From Mariniphaga sp. (GTDB lineage: Bacteria > Bacteroidota > Bacteroidia > Bacteroidales > Prolixibacteraceae), in assembly GCA_019429205.1 (NCBI GenBank), contig JAHYIT010000015.1:1-62429 (forward strand): 62,429 nucleotides of DNA. Reading direction: 5' to 3'. The translations under genes were made by a program, and so were the position numbers. Below the pieces are notes generated by a model. It saw only the letters and a list, made by a program, of their open reading frames with translations, had not been told where the DNA came from and made no database searches. This document shows positions 1 through 8,702 of this stretch, in pieces; within the stretch, counting starts at the first letter, position 1; every line of letters begins with the position of its first letter.

Positions 1-132
1 GAAATAAAAGATGCTTTTTTAATAAAATACGATGTGGACGATTTGAGTTTCGAAAAGGATTTTTATGAATTCTGCACATTGCTGAAGCATCATCAAATCA
101 CGGTTCACGGCAATCCGCTCGAATTTAATTAG
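1..132 (+). CDS. PqqD-like protein, C-terminal end (partial)
   Basis: The reading frame is open from base 1 and stops at 130-132, five bases before the next gene. The 43 visible residues (ending HHQITVHGNPLEFN) resemble the C-terminal half of PqqD-family proteins, with an acidic stretch (YDVDDLSFEKD), a helix (FYEFCTLLKHHQI) and a short end. PqqD domains bind leader peptides (the RiPP recognition element) and bring them to modifying enzymes. The placement directly before an ATP-grasp ligase and a PLP decarboxylase fits such a role. The N-terminus lies outside the window, so the family call rests on a short piece and on context. Confidence 0.6.
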   Translation, partial: EIKDAFLIKYDVDDLSFEKDFYEFCTLLKHHQITVHGNPLEFN

Positions 133-137
133 AAACC

Positions 138-1184
138 ATGAAAAAGAAACACATCACGCTGGCTGTTACCGGGTTGAACAATACCGATAATCCTGGCCCG
201 GGAGTTCCGTTCATTCGTGGGGTAAAAGATTCAAAAGAATTCGAAGTTCGTGTTATTGGGCTGGTTTACGAAAACCTGGAACCGGGCATTTACATGGAGG
301 GCCTGTGCGACCGTATCTTCCAGATTCCCTACCCGTCATCCGGCTCCAATGAATTGATTGAACGCATCGAACACATCCACCAGCAGGAGAAAATCGACGT
401 ACTGGTTCCCAATTTTGATGCCGAGCTTTTTTCTTTTATGAAAAATGAAGAGCGGTTGCACAAACAGGGAATCCATACTTTTTTACCCACATTGCAGCAG
501 TTTCAGGAGCGCGAAAAGCACCGGCTCCCAGAGTTTGGTAAAAAGTACGGCATTAAAGTGCCGGCCAGTCTCAACCTGGGCAGTTTGGGGCAAATCACCG
601 AAATGGAGGATAAATTCGATTATCCGGTGATGGTAAAAGGTCAGTTTTACGATGCCCACCTGGCCAGCAACAAAGAGCAGGTGAGACAGGCTTTTATGAA
701 AATCTCCACCCAATGGGGCTTGCCGGTTATTGCACAGGAGTTTGTTTCAGGTACCGAGGTAAACGTGGTGGCCCTGGGCGATGGCAAAGGCAACACCGTG
801 GCAGCCGTGCCTATGCGGAAACAGTACATCACCGACAAGGGAAAAGCCTGGGGCGGCATTACCCTGGCCGACGAAAAAATGATGGAACTCACCCGGTCAC
901 TTTTTCAGAAATCAAAATGGAAGGGCGGCATGGAGCTGGAACTGATAAAAACCAACGCCGGCGAATATTACCTCATCGAAATCAATCCGCGAATTCCCGC
1001 GTGGGTTTATCTGGCTGTGGGCGCCGGGCAAAACATTCCCGAAGCGCTGGTAAAACTGGCGCTTGGCATGGAAGTTCAGCCCATGCAGCATTACAAAATC
1101 GGAAAAATGTTTGTACGCTATTCCTACGATATGATTGTGGATTTGGAAAAATTTGCCGCCATTTCAATGAACAAAGAAATTTAA
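138..1184 (+). CDS. ATP-grasp ligase
   Basis: This is a 348-residue ATP-grasp protein of the carbamoyl-phosphate-synthase-large-subunit type, which activates a carboxylate as an acyl phosphate and joins it to an amine or thiol. It has an N-terminal Rossmann-like half (AVTGLNN at about residue 9), a central lysine strand (YPVMVKGQF) and the metal-binding end strand YYLIEINPRIP, with E281 and N283 placed to hold Mg-ATP. The usual alternatives (D-Ala-D-Ala ligase, PurK, biotin carboxylase) are longer or have other neighbours. It lies five bases after the PqqD-like gene and three bases before the decarboxylase, so it belongs to one operon. The substrate cannot be read from the sequence; a peptide or amino-acid substrate is inferred from context. 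Confidence 0.85.
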   Translation: MKKKHITLAVTGLNNTDNPGPGVPFIRGVKDSKEFEVRVIGLVYENLEPGIYMEGLCDRIFQIPYPSSGSNELIERIEHIHQQEKIDVLVPNFDAELFSFMKNEERLHKQGIHTFLPTLQQFQEREKHRLPEFGKKYGIKVPASLNLGSLGQITEMEDKFDYPVMVKGQFYDAHLASNKEQVRQAFMKISTQWGLPVIAQEFVSGTEVNVVALGDGKGNTVAAVPMRKQYITDKGKAWGGITLADEKMMELTRSLFQKSKWKGGMELELIKTNAGEYYLIEINPRIPAWVYLAVGAGQNIPEALVKLALGMEVQPMQHYKIGKMFVRYSYDMIVDLEKFAAISMNKEI

Positions 1185-1187
1185 AAA

Positions 1188-2522
1188 ATGGAAAAAATCA
1201 AATACGAAAAACCGGTTATCAGTAAAATAACCGCCGGAATGCCCAGCAAATTCGGGCTTCCTGCCAGGCAAAAAGTGATTTCCGAAATCGATGGAATTCC
1301 GGTTTCAAAACTGATGGAAGAATACGGTTCGCCTGTGTTCGTTTTTTCTGAAAAAACCATCCGGAACACGATTTCCGAAGCGCGCCGGGCGTTTGAAACC
1401 CGCTACCCGAAGGTGCAGTTTGCCTGGTCGTACAAAACCAATTACCTCGATGCGGTTTGTAAAATATTTCAGGATGAAGGCGCCTGGGCAGAAGTAGTTT
1501 CAGGGTTTGAATTTGAAAAAGCGCTGGCGCTGGGCGTGAATGGTTCCCAAATTCTGTTTAACGGCCCTGAAAAATCGGCTAAAGATTTGGAACTGGCCAT
1601 CAACCACAACGCCTGCATTCACATCGACCACTTCGATGAACTCTACCTGCTGATGGAAATTACCCGTAAGCTGGACAAAACAGCACGGGTTGCCATCCGG
1701 GTGAATATGGACACCGGCATTTATCCCATGTGGGACCGCTTTGGATTCAATTACGAAAACGGCGAAGCATGGAATTCCATCAACCGTATTATGCTGGCCG
1801 AAAAGCTGGAACTGATTGGCCTGCACACGCACATCGGGACCTACATTATGACTGCTTCGGCGTACGGAATTGCGGCAACTAAGCTGGCCAACCTGATGGT
1901 GGCGACGCACCGCAAATTCAATCACTGGCTGAAATACATTGATTTGGGCGGCGGTTTTGCATCGAAAAATACGCTGAAAGGCGCTTACATGCCAGGGGCC
2001 GAAACCTGTCCGTCGTTCGACGAATATGCCGAAGCCATTACCAACGCATTGATATCGTCTGAAATTCCGCACGAAAATCTGCCGGCGCTGTTTTTGGAAA
2101 CGGGTCGGGCATTGATTGACGATGCCGGGTATTTGCTCACCACCGTACTGGCCAACAAACGGTCATCCATCGGACGACGAAACATGATAATTGATGCTGG
2201 TGTGAACCTGCTTTTCACCTCGTTCTGGTACAACCTGGGCGTTTATCCCAGCAAACCGACTTCTGAATATGTGGAAGAAACCACCATTTACGGGCCATTG
2301 TGTATGAATATCGACGTCATCCGCGATGCCATCAATTTTCCGCACGTAAAAACCGGCGACCAGTTGGTTATTGAGCGTGTGGGGGCATACAACGTCACCC
2401 AGTGGATGCAGTTCATCACTTACCGGCCCAACGTGGTGCTAATTGATTTGGAGGGGAAATCCCATATCATCAGAAAAAAAGAAGATTTGGAAACGTTAAA
2501 AGATAAAGAGGTAAAAATTTAA
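1188..2522 (+). CDS. PLP-dependent decarboxylase of the LysA/ODC fold
   Basis: This 444-residue protein is a fold-type III (alanine racemase-like) decarboxylase, the family of diaminopimelate, ornithine and arginine decarboxylases. The PLP lysine is K83 in WSYKTNYL. The phosphate-binding glycines are G254-G256 (LGGGFAS), followed by ETGRALI (usual EPGR) and GPLCMNID (usual GPxCxSxD). The changes in the last two motifs, and the location in an ATP-grasp/PqqD cluster away from lysine genes, argue against housekeeping lysA. It more likely decarboxylates a dedicated amino acid or a modified peptide end. ATG at 1188 gives a three-base gap to the ligase, and the gene ends one base before the next. 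Confidence 0.85.
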   Translation: MEKIKYEKPVISKITAGMPSKFGLPARQKVISEIDGIPVSKLMEEYGSPVFVFSEKTIRNTISEARRAFETRYPKVQFAWSYKTNYLDAVCKIFQDEGAWAEVVSGFEFEKALALGVNGSQILFNGPEKSAKDLELAINHNACIHIDHFDELYLLMEITRKLDKTARVAIRVNMDTGIYPMWDRFGFNYENGEAWNSINRIMLAEKLELIGLHTHIGTYIMTASAYGIAATKLANLMVATHRKFNHWLKYIDLGGGFASKNTLKGAYMPGAETCPSFDEYAEAITNALISSEIPHENLPALFLETGRALIDDAGYLLTTVLANKRSSIGRRNMIIDAGVNLLFTSFWYNLGVYPSKPTSEYVEETTIYGPLCMNIDVIRDAINFPHVKTGDQLVIERVGAYNVTQWMQFITYRPNVVLIDLEGKSHIIRKKEDLETLKDKEVKI

Positions 2523-2523
2523 A

Positions 2524-4755
2524 ATGGCGGAAAACCAAAATGTAATCAAAGGGAAGGAAATCCTTCATTCAATCCTCAACAGCTATTCACAGGTGTTTTT
2601 TTCCACCTCAAAAACGCTGGCGGTGTTTTTGGTGGCCATTAGTTTTTTCGATTACGGCGCCGGCATTGGCGGTTTGGTAGCGGTACTCATTGCCAACACA
2701 CTTGCTTGGGGGCTGGGCTACAACGCGTATTATCTGCGTTCGGGACTGTACGGGTTCAACGCGCTGCTGGTTGGTTTGGGCGTGGGTTTGTTTTACCAGC
2801 CTTCGGTTGAGGTCTATGTTTTGATTGCCATAACCGCATTAACCTGTTTTTTCCTTACCGTTGTTTTTCAGGGCGTTTTGGGAAAATACGGCTTGCCCTT
2901 TTTAAGTGTTCCCTTTTTGCTCACCATCTGGTTGGTTGCACTGTCGGCCAATAATTTATCGGCGCTAAATCTCAGCGAGCGCGGTATTTTTGTGTACAAC
3001 GAACTCTATTCCCTCGGAGGTAAAACATTTGTCAATTTTTATGACTTCCTTGAAAAAAGCATTCCGTCATCGTTTATCCGCATCTATTTCCATTCGCTGG
3101 GCGCCATCTTCTTTCAAACGCATTTGCTGGCCGGAATTATCATTTCCATAGGACTACTCATCTATTCGCGAATAACCTTCGTACTTTCGATTCTGGGCTA
3201 TGCTGTGGCGTTTCTGTTTTACCTGTTTGTAGGCATCGAATTTGATTCGCTGGGATACACATTTATCGGGTTCAACTACATTCTGACAGCCATTGCGCTG
3301 GGCGGGTACTACCTTGTTCCGGGAAGAGTGAGTTTCGGCTGGATTATTCTGCTGCTTCCGGCGGTGGTTTTAATTACAACCAGTACCCAGCAGCTTTTTG
3401 TATTGTTCCGCATATCTCCCTATTCGTTGCCGTTCAACGTGATTGTTTTAACCTTTTTATATGCGCTGAAACTGCGTGAGAAACGTCCGCGGCATTTGAT
3501 TGAAACGCCGGTTCAACTTGGGAAACCCGAAAAAAATCTGTACCTCTATTCGGGAAATATGAAACGTTTTCCGGCGGCTTACCCGGTTTCGGCAGCTTTG
3601 CCGTTTTACGGTGAGTGGACGGTAAGTCAGGCGCACAACGGCGAACACACCCATAAAGGGGCCTGGCGGCATGCATTTGATTTTATCATCACCGGCCGTG
3701 ACAGACAGCAGTTTAAAAATTCGGGTGATTTTGCCGAAGATTATTTCTGTTTTGGAAAAGCTGTTTTGGCGCCTGCCGACGGCACTGTGGCCGAAGTGGT
3801 GAACAACGTTCCCGACAATGCCATTGGCGATGTGAACACCAAAGACAACTGGGGAAATACGGTCATTTTCAAACACAATGACTATTTGTACTCCAAGCTC
3901 AGCCACTTGAAATTCCAGTCGGTGGAGGTAAAAACCGGAGATTCAGTGAAAAAAGGACAGTTGATTGGCCGCTGTGGAAACTCAGGCCGCTCGCCTTATC
4001 CGCACCTGCACTTTCAGTTTCAGGCCAATCCGTATGTGGGCGCAACCACCACCGACTATCCGTTTGGTCATTATTTGCTGAAGGAAGAATCAGGATATTC
4101 GCTAAAATCTTTCGATTTTCCGCAAAAAGACCAGGTTTTGGCCAATCCTTCCAAAAATGAAGTACTGAACAACGCTTTGCATTTCATTCCCGGAAGGCGG
4201 ATAAACGTTTCGGTAAAAGTGGATTCGGAAAAAACCCGATGGAAAAAACTGGCCGGCAAATATGAGTGGATGGCCGAAACCGATGTGTATAACACCACAT
4301 TTCTCCGTTGCGAAAAACACAACGGACGGGCTTATTTATATAACCAGGGCGATATGCACTTTTTTACCAATTTCAACGGGAAAAAACATTCACCGCTGTT
4401 TTGGTTTTATGTTTCGTTATTTAAGGTACCTGTGGGATTCCAGGCTGGCAGTAAAATTAATGATACACTGCCTGTTCACCTGCTTTTTGGCGGCATACTG
4501 AAATTCCTACAGGATTTTGTTGCACCGCTTTTTCTGTTTCTGAAAGCAGAATACGAGCTTACGTTAAAGGAAGCCGGAGACATTCTCTCGTCGGATTCGG
4601 TAAAAATGGAAGCTGAAATCACCAAAAAAATTGCGGGCAGAAAGGTGAAAGCATGTACAAGCAAAATTGAAATTACTCAACAGGGCGATTTTGAAATTTT
4701 TATAGAATTAAAGGATGCAAAGCTGAAAATGATATGCAAAAACGAATTGGATTGA
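2524..4755 (+). CDS. Urea-transporter-like membrane domain fused to M23 peptidase
   Basis: This is a 743-residue two-domain protein. Residues about 10-315 are a polytopic membrane region with the urea-transporter signature (YLRSGLYGFNALLVGLGVG) and roughly ten hydrophobic segments. Residues about 340-540 form an M23 (LytM/lysostaphin) metallopeptidase domain, with WRHAFDF (H383, D386), GKAVLAPADGTV, LSHLK and the H494-L-H496 zinc motif in SPYPHLHFQF. The first zinc pair is spaced HxxD, not the classical HxxxD. The last 200 residues match nothing I recognise. UT proteins conduct urea or small amides, and M23 enzymes cut peptidoglycan cross-links or glycine-rich peptides. The fusion would place the peptidase at the inner membrane. 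The 3' end overlaps the next gene by 22 bases. Confidence 0.8.
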   Translation: MAENQNVIKGKEILHSILNSYSQVFFSTSKTLAVFLVAISFFDYGAGIGGLVAVLIANTLAWGLGYNAYYLRSGLYGFNALLVGLGVGLFYQPSVEVYVLIAITALTCFFLTVVFQGVLGKYGLPFLSVPFLLTIWLVALSANNLSALNLSERGIFVYNELYSLGGKTFVNFYDFLEKSIPSSFIRIYFHSLGAIFFQTHLLAGIIISIGLLIYSRITFVLSILGYAVAFLFYLFVGIEFDSLGYTFIGFNYILTAIALGGYYLVPGRVSFGWIILLLPAVVLITTSTQQLFVLFRISPYSLPFNVIVLTFLYALKLREKRPRHLIETPVQLGKPEKNLYLYSGNMKRFPAAYPVSAALPFYGEWTVSQAHNGEHTHKGAWRHAFDFIITGRDRQQFKNSGDFAEDYFCFGKAVLAPADGTVAEVVNNVPDNAIGDVNTKDNWGNTVIFKHNDYLYSKLSHLKFQSVEVKTGDSVKKGQLIGRCGNSGRSPYPHLHFQFQANPYVGATTTDYPFGHYLLKEESGYSLKSFDFPQKDQVLANPSKNEVLNNALHFIPGRRINVSVKVDSEKTRWKKLAGKYEWMAETDVYNTTFLRCEKHNGRAYLYNQGDMHFFTNFNGKKHSPLFWFYVSLFKVPVGFQAGSKINDTLPVHLLFGGILKFLQDFVAPLFLFLKAEYELTLKEAGDILSSDSVKMEAEITKKIAGRKVKACTSKIEITQQGDFEIFIELKDAKLKMICKNELD

Positions 4756-6065
4756 TAGTGGTGTTTACCTTGTTTTTGCTGGCGGTTCAGGCGCAGCAAA
4801 AATTGAATTATCCGGAAGTGGACAAAGTTTCGTATGAACTTTTTCTTCAGGGAAAATGGGTTGAACTGATTGACTACTCGAAAGAAGCACGCCGGCAGAA
4901 CATTGACTTTTTCTATTTGCAGGCCCGCACCGGAATTGCATACTACAACTTGAAAAAATACCGCTCAGCCAGCGAATGGTTTTTGAAAGCCTGGGAAAGC
5001 GACCAGTCGTTTGAATGGCTGCAGGAATATCTGTATTATAGTCTGCTTTGGGGTGGGAGAGCTTCTGAAGCCAATAAATTAGCTGGCAGTTTTTCTCCCG
5101 GGATGCAGGATAAAATAAGTTTTTCGGCAAAGAAAATCACCAAAGTGGGATTTGAGGCCGGGTACACTTTTAATCCCGATTTTGAAACGTTATCAGCCGC
5201 ATCCCACGGACAGCAAGCTGGTGTGGGCGAAGACTACGGCGAAGCTTTCTATCTGAAAAGTTACCATTTTGAATCGTTCGACCTTAATCACCGGATAACG
5301 CCCGGAATTAGTGTGAACCATAATCTGACATACGTTGGATTAAATCGCGAGCAACGAATTGACTGGGGGTCTGGGAATAGTTTTCCGATGAAAACCAATC
5401 AGTTTCAGTATTATTTGAATCCGCAATTTATATTAGGTAAAAAGCTGAATGTTTCTCCTTCAATTTCAGCCATCTGGGGTAATTATGAATTATTTTTGGG
5501 AGGTTTTACCGGAAATCAGATGAAGATGTTTTATAATGCTTCCTCAAGTTTTTCCGACTTTGTGTTTTCCACATCGGCATGGTCGCATTTCGGAGGTTTT
5601 TCGCCCGGGGCAGAAATAAATCTGGCCAACATAACCGACCAGAAATTTACACAACTTTCAGCATGGCTCACCGTGTATCCGTTTTCAAACCTGAATTTCT
5701 ATATTACTCCGCGAGCGTATTTCAAAAGCAGTGAAGAAAACGGTTTCGGTTACAACACCTTCGGAATTTCCGGAGGAGCGCAATTGGGACCGGTGCATTT
5801 TTACGGGCAGTACCTGAGCGGTGAAATGGAAAATTTTATCGAATCGGGTGGCTATGTGGTGTCCAATTTTCCGGGAATTTCGGAGCAAAAGTTTTCTGGA
5901 AGTCTCTATTTTCCCACAGGTAAAAAATATCAGCTTGTTTTGCGCTATCTTAGTCAGGATGTGACTGAAAAATATAAGGTTTATACGAATCTTAGAGAAA
6001 GCAACTCAGTGATTTACAATTATATGAAACATACTTTAACAGCCGGGATATCATGGAATTTTTAA
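4734..6065 (+). CDS. YaiO-type outer-membrane beta-barrel protein
   Basis: This is a 443-residue exported protein. It has a signal peptide (LIVVFTLFLLAVQAQQ), then a short TPR-like helical part (about residues 40-125, with YYNLKKYRSASEWFLKAW). The rest, to the end, consists of alternating amphipathic strands and finishes in an aromatic residue (LTAGISWNF), as outer-membrane barrels do. The combination matches the YaiO outer-membrane domain family. ATG 4734 lies inside the end of the preceding gene, which points to translational coupling, and the 3' end overlaps the TPR gene by 13 bases. It may form a pore or scaffold for the product of this operon; no function is established. Confidence 0.75.
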   Translation: MQKRIGLIVVFTLFLLAVQAQQKLNYPEVDKVSYELFLQGKWVELIDYSKEARRQNIDFFYLQARTGIAYYNLKKYRSASEWFLKAWESDQSFEWLQEYLYYSLLWGGRASEANKLAGSFSPGMQDKISFSAKKITKVGFEAGYTFNPDFETLSAASHGQQAGVGEDYGEAFYLKSYHFESFDLNHRITPGISVNHNLTYVGLNREQRIDWGSGNSFPMKTNQFQYYLNPQFILGKKLNVSPSISAIWGNYELFLGGFTGNQMKMFYNASSSFSDFVFSTSAWSHFGGFSPGAEINLANITDQKFTQLSAWLTVYPFSNLNFYITPRAYFKSSEENGFGYNTFGISGGAQLGPVHFYGQYLSGEMENFIESGGYVVSNFPGISEQKFSGSLYFPTGKKYQLVLRYLSQDVTEKYKVYTNLRESNSVIYNYMKHTLTAGISWNF

Positions 6066-6676
6066 AAAGAAAAGCAATTTTATTCATACTATTATTAGCG
6101 GCTTTTCCTGTTTTTGGTCAGGTAAACCAGGAAACACTGGAACAGGCTTTTGTCAGGAGCTACGAACTGGAAAAAAACAAGGATTTTGTGGCTGCTGCCG
6201 GAGAACTGAAAAAAGTTTACGACCAGGCTTCCTACGAAGTCAACCTGCGAATGGGCTGGCTGTATTACAATGCAGGTCGGTTCGATGAATCGGTTACCTA
6301 TTATTCACAGGCGCAGCAACTGATGCCCTATTCAGAGGAAGCACGGTTTGGGTTGATTCTGCCCAAAGCTGCACTCGGCCAGTGGGATGAGGTGATTGAA
6401 CTTTACAACAAAATCCTCGAAATTCATCCCAACAATACCGTTGCCATGTTCCGGCTGGGGATGATTTACTACGAACGCAAGAACTACGACAAAGCTCTGC
6501 CGCTGTTCAAAAAAGTGGTGGATTTGTACCCGTTCGATTACGACGGGTTGCTCATGCTGGCCTGGACTTCCTATTTCACAGGAAATTACAATCAGGCCAA
6601 AGTGCTTTTTAACAAGGTAAAACTCTACAATCCCGGCGATGCTTCGGCAAACGAGGGATTGCAACTTATGAGGTAA
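6053..6676 (+). CDS. Exported TPR-repeat protein
   Basis: This 207-residue protein has a signal peptide (ILFILLLAAFPVFGQ) and four to five tetratricopeptide repeats, for example LRMGWLYYNAGRFDESVTYY and AMFRLGMIYYERKNYDKALP. TPR arrays bind other proteins, so a periplasmic adaptor for the preceding barrel or for the M23 domain is plausible. It is the last gene of the operon that enters the window at base 1. The next gene starts 85 bases downstream and belongs to a toxin-antitoxin pair. Confidence 0.8.
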   Translation: MEFLKRKAILFILLLAAFPVFGQVNQETLEQAFVRSYELEKNKDFVAAAGELKKVYDQASYEVNLRMGWLYYNAGRFDESVTYYSQAQQLMPYSEEARFGLILPKAALGQWDEVIELYNKILEIHPNNTVAMFRLGMIYYERKNYDKALPLFKKVVDLYPFDYDGLLMLAWTSYFTGNYNQAKVLFNKVKLYNPGDASANEGLQLMR

Positions 6677-6761
6677 ATAACAGATTTCATTTTTTAAAAT
6701 CTCTCATACAATGTCTATTCTGTATTAGAAAATTGTTATTTTCAACAAACTTTTAAGACAA

Positions 6762-7373
6762 ATGAACTATCTGGAATTTGAAAAAGCTTTAAAAACATTT
6801 CCGGTTTTTTCTGTAAAGGATATACAAAAACGATTTCCCGGTTTTGACAGCCGTAGGTTGGTGGAGTGGCAACAAAAGGGTTATCTTAAAAAAATAAAAA
6901 GAGGCTATTATTGTTTTCGGGAAGGTGAACATGGAGAAAAATTCCTGCAATTTGCTGCAAATAAAATTTATTCTCCTTCATATATCTCATTTGAAAGCGC
7001 TTTGTCTTTTTATAACCTGATACCGGAAGGTGTTTTCACCATTACATCTGCAACAACCAGGAATACGGCAAGTTATGCAACGCCTTTGGGTAATTTTAGC
7101 TACAAACATATTAAACCACCTTTATTTTTTGGCTATAAATTAATGCAAGAGAAGGATTTTGTTTTAAAGATTGCTGAACCCGAAAAAGCCCTTCTTGACT
7201 TTTTCTACATCAAAAAAATGAATAATCTTGAAGAAGTCAAAGAAATGCGTTTTAATGAAATAGTGGCAAAAGAAATCGTTAGCTTTGATAAACTGACGAA
7301 ATACCAGCGGATTTTTAACTCAAAAACAGCAGATAAAAGAATTCGAATGTTTATTCAGGTAATCAATGCTTAA
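6762..7373 (+). CDS. AbiEi-family antitoxin (type IV TA)
   Basis: This 203-residue protein has an N-terminal winged-helix domain (VFSVKDIQKRFPGFDSRRLV, then a KKIKRGYY wing) and the AbiEi C-terminal part (SYISFESALSFYNLIPEG, EPEKALLDFFYI). AbiEi proteins repress their own operon and counter the AbiEii nucleotidyltransferase without binding it. The 3' end overlaps the downstream toxin gene by eight bases, the usual AbiE arrangement. A general winged-helix regulator is the only alternative and is less likely beside the AbiEii gene. Confidence 0.85.
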   Translation: MNYLEFEKALKTFPVFSVKDIQKRFPGFDSRRLVEWQQKGYLKKIKRGYYCFREGEHGEKFLQFAANKIYSPSYISFESALSFYNLIPEGVFTITSATTRNTASYATPLGNFSYKHIKPPLFFGYKLMQEKDFVLKIAEPEKALLDFFYIKKMNNLEEVKEMRFNEIVAKEIVSFDKLTKYQRIFNSKTADKRIRMFIQVINA

Positions 7374-8148
7374 TTTAAAAGAAATAAAAACATTCTACCC
7401 TGAATCGCTGCACAATTTTGAGCGGTTCATCATAAGAGAGTATTTGCAGTATAAAATTCTCGAGATAATATTCGAAACCCCTTATGAAAGTAAGCTGGCT
7501 TTTCTTGGCGGCACCTGTTTACGCATTGTTTACAACAACAGCCGTTTTTCAGAAGACCTTGACTTTGATAATTTCGATTTGTCGATGAATGATTTTAATG
7601 AAATTACTCAACTGATTAAAACCGGTCTTGAAAGGTTGGGATATGAAGTTGAATTACGAAACGTTTTAAAAGGCGCCTATCATTGCTACGTGCGCTTTCC
7701 CGAACTGCTTTATAACGAAGGATTGACGCAGCACAAAGAAGAAAGAATTCTAATCAGGCTGGATACTGAACCGCATAATTTTCACTATAAACCCGACCAG
7801 TTTGTATTGAATAAGTTTGATGTTTTTACGCAAATCAACTCAACACCAAAAGATATTTTACTTGCTCAAAAATTTTACGCAGTTATCAATCGAAAAAGAA
7901 ACAAAGGACGGGATTTTTTCGATATTGTTTTTTTGCTGGGCCAGGGGGAAACACCAAATTTTGAATATCTGAATATGAAACTGGGAATCAATTCTCAGGA
8001 GGAACTCAGACAACAAGTTCTTGAAAAATGTGCGAAAATTGATATGAAGGAGATGGCACAGGATGTTGGTCCTTTTCTTTTTAATAAAAATGACGAGAAA
8101 AGAATCCTGCTTTTCCCGGAATATATTAAACAAGCAAAATTAAACTAA
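7366..8148 (+). CDS. AbiEii/AbiGii-family nucleotidyltransferase toxin
   Basis: This is a 260-residue DUF1814-type protein of the DNA-polymerase-beta nucleotidyltransferase superfamily. The core GGTCLRIVYNNSRFSEDLDF (from G48) gives the GG(T/S) turn and the two acidic residues D64 and D66 that hold the metal. The later K and D motifs (ILLAQKFYAVINRKRNKGRDFFD) are also present. AbiEii toxins transfer nucleotides, in characterised cases to tRNA or other RNA, and stop growth on phage infection. All core motifs are present, so the enzyme looks intact. Confidence 0.85.
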   Translation: MLNLKEIKTFYPESLHNFERFIIREYLQYKILEIIFETPYESKLAFLGGTCLRIVYNNSRFSEDLDFDNFDLSMNDFNEITQLIKTGLERLGYEVELRNVLKGAYHCYVRFPELLYNEGLTQHKEERILIRLDTEPHNFHYKPDQFVLNKFDVFTQINSTPKDILLAQKFYAVINRKRNKGRDFFDIVFLLGQGETPNFEYLNMKLGINSQEELRQQVLEKCAKIDMKEMAQDVGPFLFNKNDEKRILLFPEYIKQAKLN

Positions 8149-8161
8149 AATTCAAATTGTT

Positions 8162-8440
8162 ATGAAATTATTTTTCACCACTGCCATGCTCCTGTTCATT
8201 TTTACAATGGGCAACGCACAGGTTTCCCTCGAAAAAAAATACGACTACTCTACTTCGGTAGTTGAGTTTGAAACCCTTGGCTGTAAATACTACCTGATGG
8301 ATGTACCTAACGGGCAATGCCGGATTTAGAACACCGACTACCTGCTGCTGAATGTTTCTGACTACAAAAGCGGCGTTTACCATTATTTTGTGGAATACAG
8401 CAACAAAAGGAGTCCGTCGCAAAAGCTGGTGGTACGATAA
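8162..8440 (+). pseudogene. Decayed small secreted-protein gene, two remnants
   Basis: ATG 8162 opens a frame with a clear signal peptide (LFFTTAMLLFIFTMGNAQ) and a mature start (SLEKKYDYSTSVVEFETLG) typical of small secreted Bacteroidota proteins. It stops at TAG 8327-8329 after CRI, where relatives usually read CRIYNTDYS. The same frame continues as NTDYLLLNVSDYKSGVYHYF and ends in QKLVVR at TAA 8440, which resembles a T9SS C-terminal tail. The simplest reading is a Tyr-to-stop change plus an internal deletion that joined the head of one domain to a sorting tail. The mature protein is lost. Confidence 0.6.
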
Positions 8441-8455
8441 ATTAGAAGGAATTTG

Positions 8456-8463
8456 TAAATTTG
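8456..8463 (+). promoter_or_regulatory. Possible -7 element (TAAATTTG) of the TA pair
   Basis: TAAATTTG fits the Bacteroidota TAnnTTTG element and lies eight bases before ATG 8472, which would make the antitoxin mRNA almost leaderless. No clear -33 TTTG is seen at the right spacing. Similar TAATTTTGA boxes precede the two other TA pairs at 43889 and 44451. Confidence 0.35.
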
Positions 8464-8471
8464 AAGAAAAA

Positions 8472-8702
8472 ATGATGGGACATGATGCTATAAAACTGGA
8501 ATTAATCGAATGGCTTACCAAACTCGATGATGAGGAAACCATTGAATACCTGAAGCTTGTTAAAGATTCAGCGTTATCTGAAGAGGATTGGTGGTATAAT
8601 CTGACTCCGGAGCAGAAACTGGGAATAGAACAAGGACTCAGGGATATTGATGAAGGCCGGGTAACTCCGCATGAAGAGGTAAAAGAAAAATATGGACTTT
8701 AA
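8472..8702 (+). CDS. Putative addiction-module antitoxin
   Basis: This is a small acidic 76-residue protein (MMGHDAIKLELIEWLTKLDD onward) with the features of RelB/ParD-like addiction components: an N-terminal helix-rich part and a charged C-terminal tail (GRVTPHEEVKEKYGL) that would wrap the toxin. The open frame extends upstream to 8352, but that stretch overlaps the decayed gene and has unlikely composition, so I take the ATG pair at 8472/8475. Its end overlaps the toxin gene by 11 bases. Confidence 0.75.
   Translation: MMGHDAIKLELIEWLTKLDDEETIEYLKLVKDSALSEEDWWYNLTPEQKLGIEQGLRDIDEGRVTPHEEVKEKYGL

Noticed and set aside
713-1225. Open frame of 170 codons on the + strand within the ATP-grasp gene
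   Set aside because: Arginine- and histidine-rich out-of-frame reading of a gene whose own frame carries the ATP-grasp motifs.
8352-8471. N-terminal extension of the antitoxin gene
   Set aside because: It overlaps the decayed secreted gene in another frame and would give an atypical 40-residue addition.
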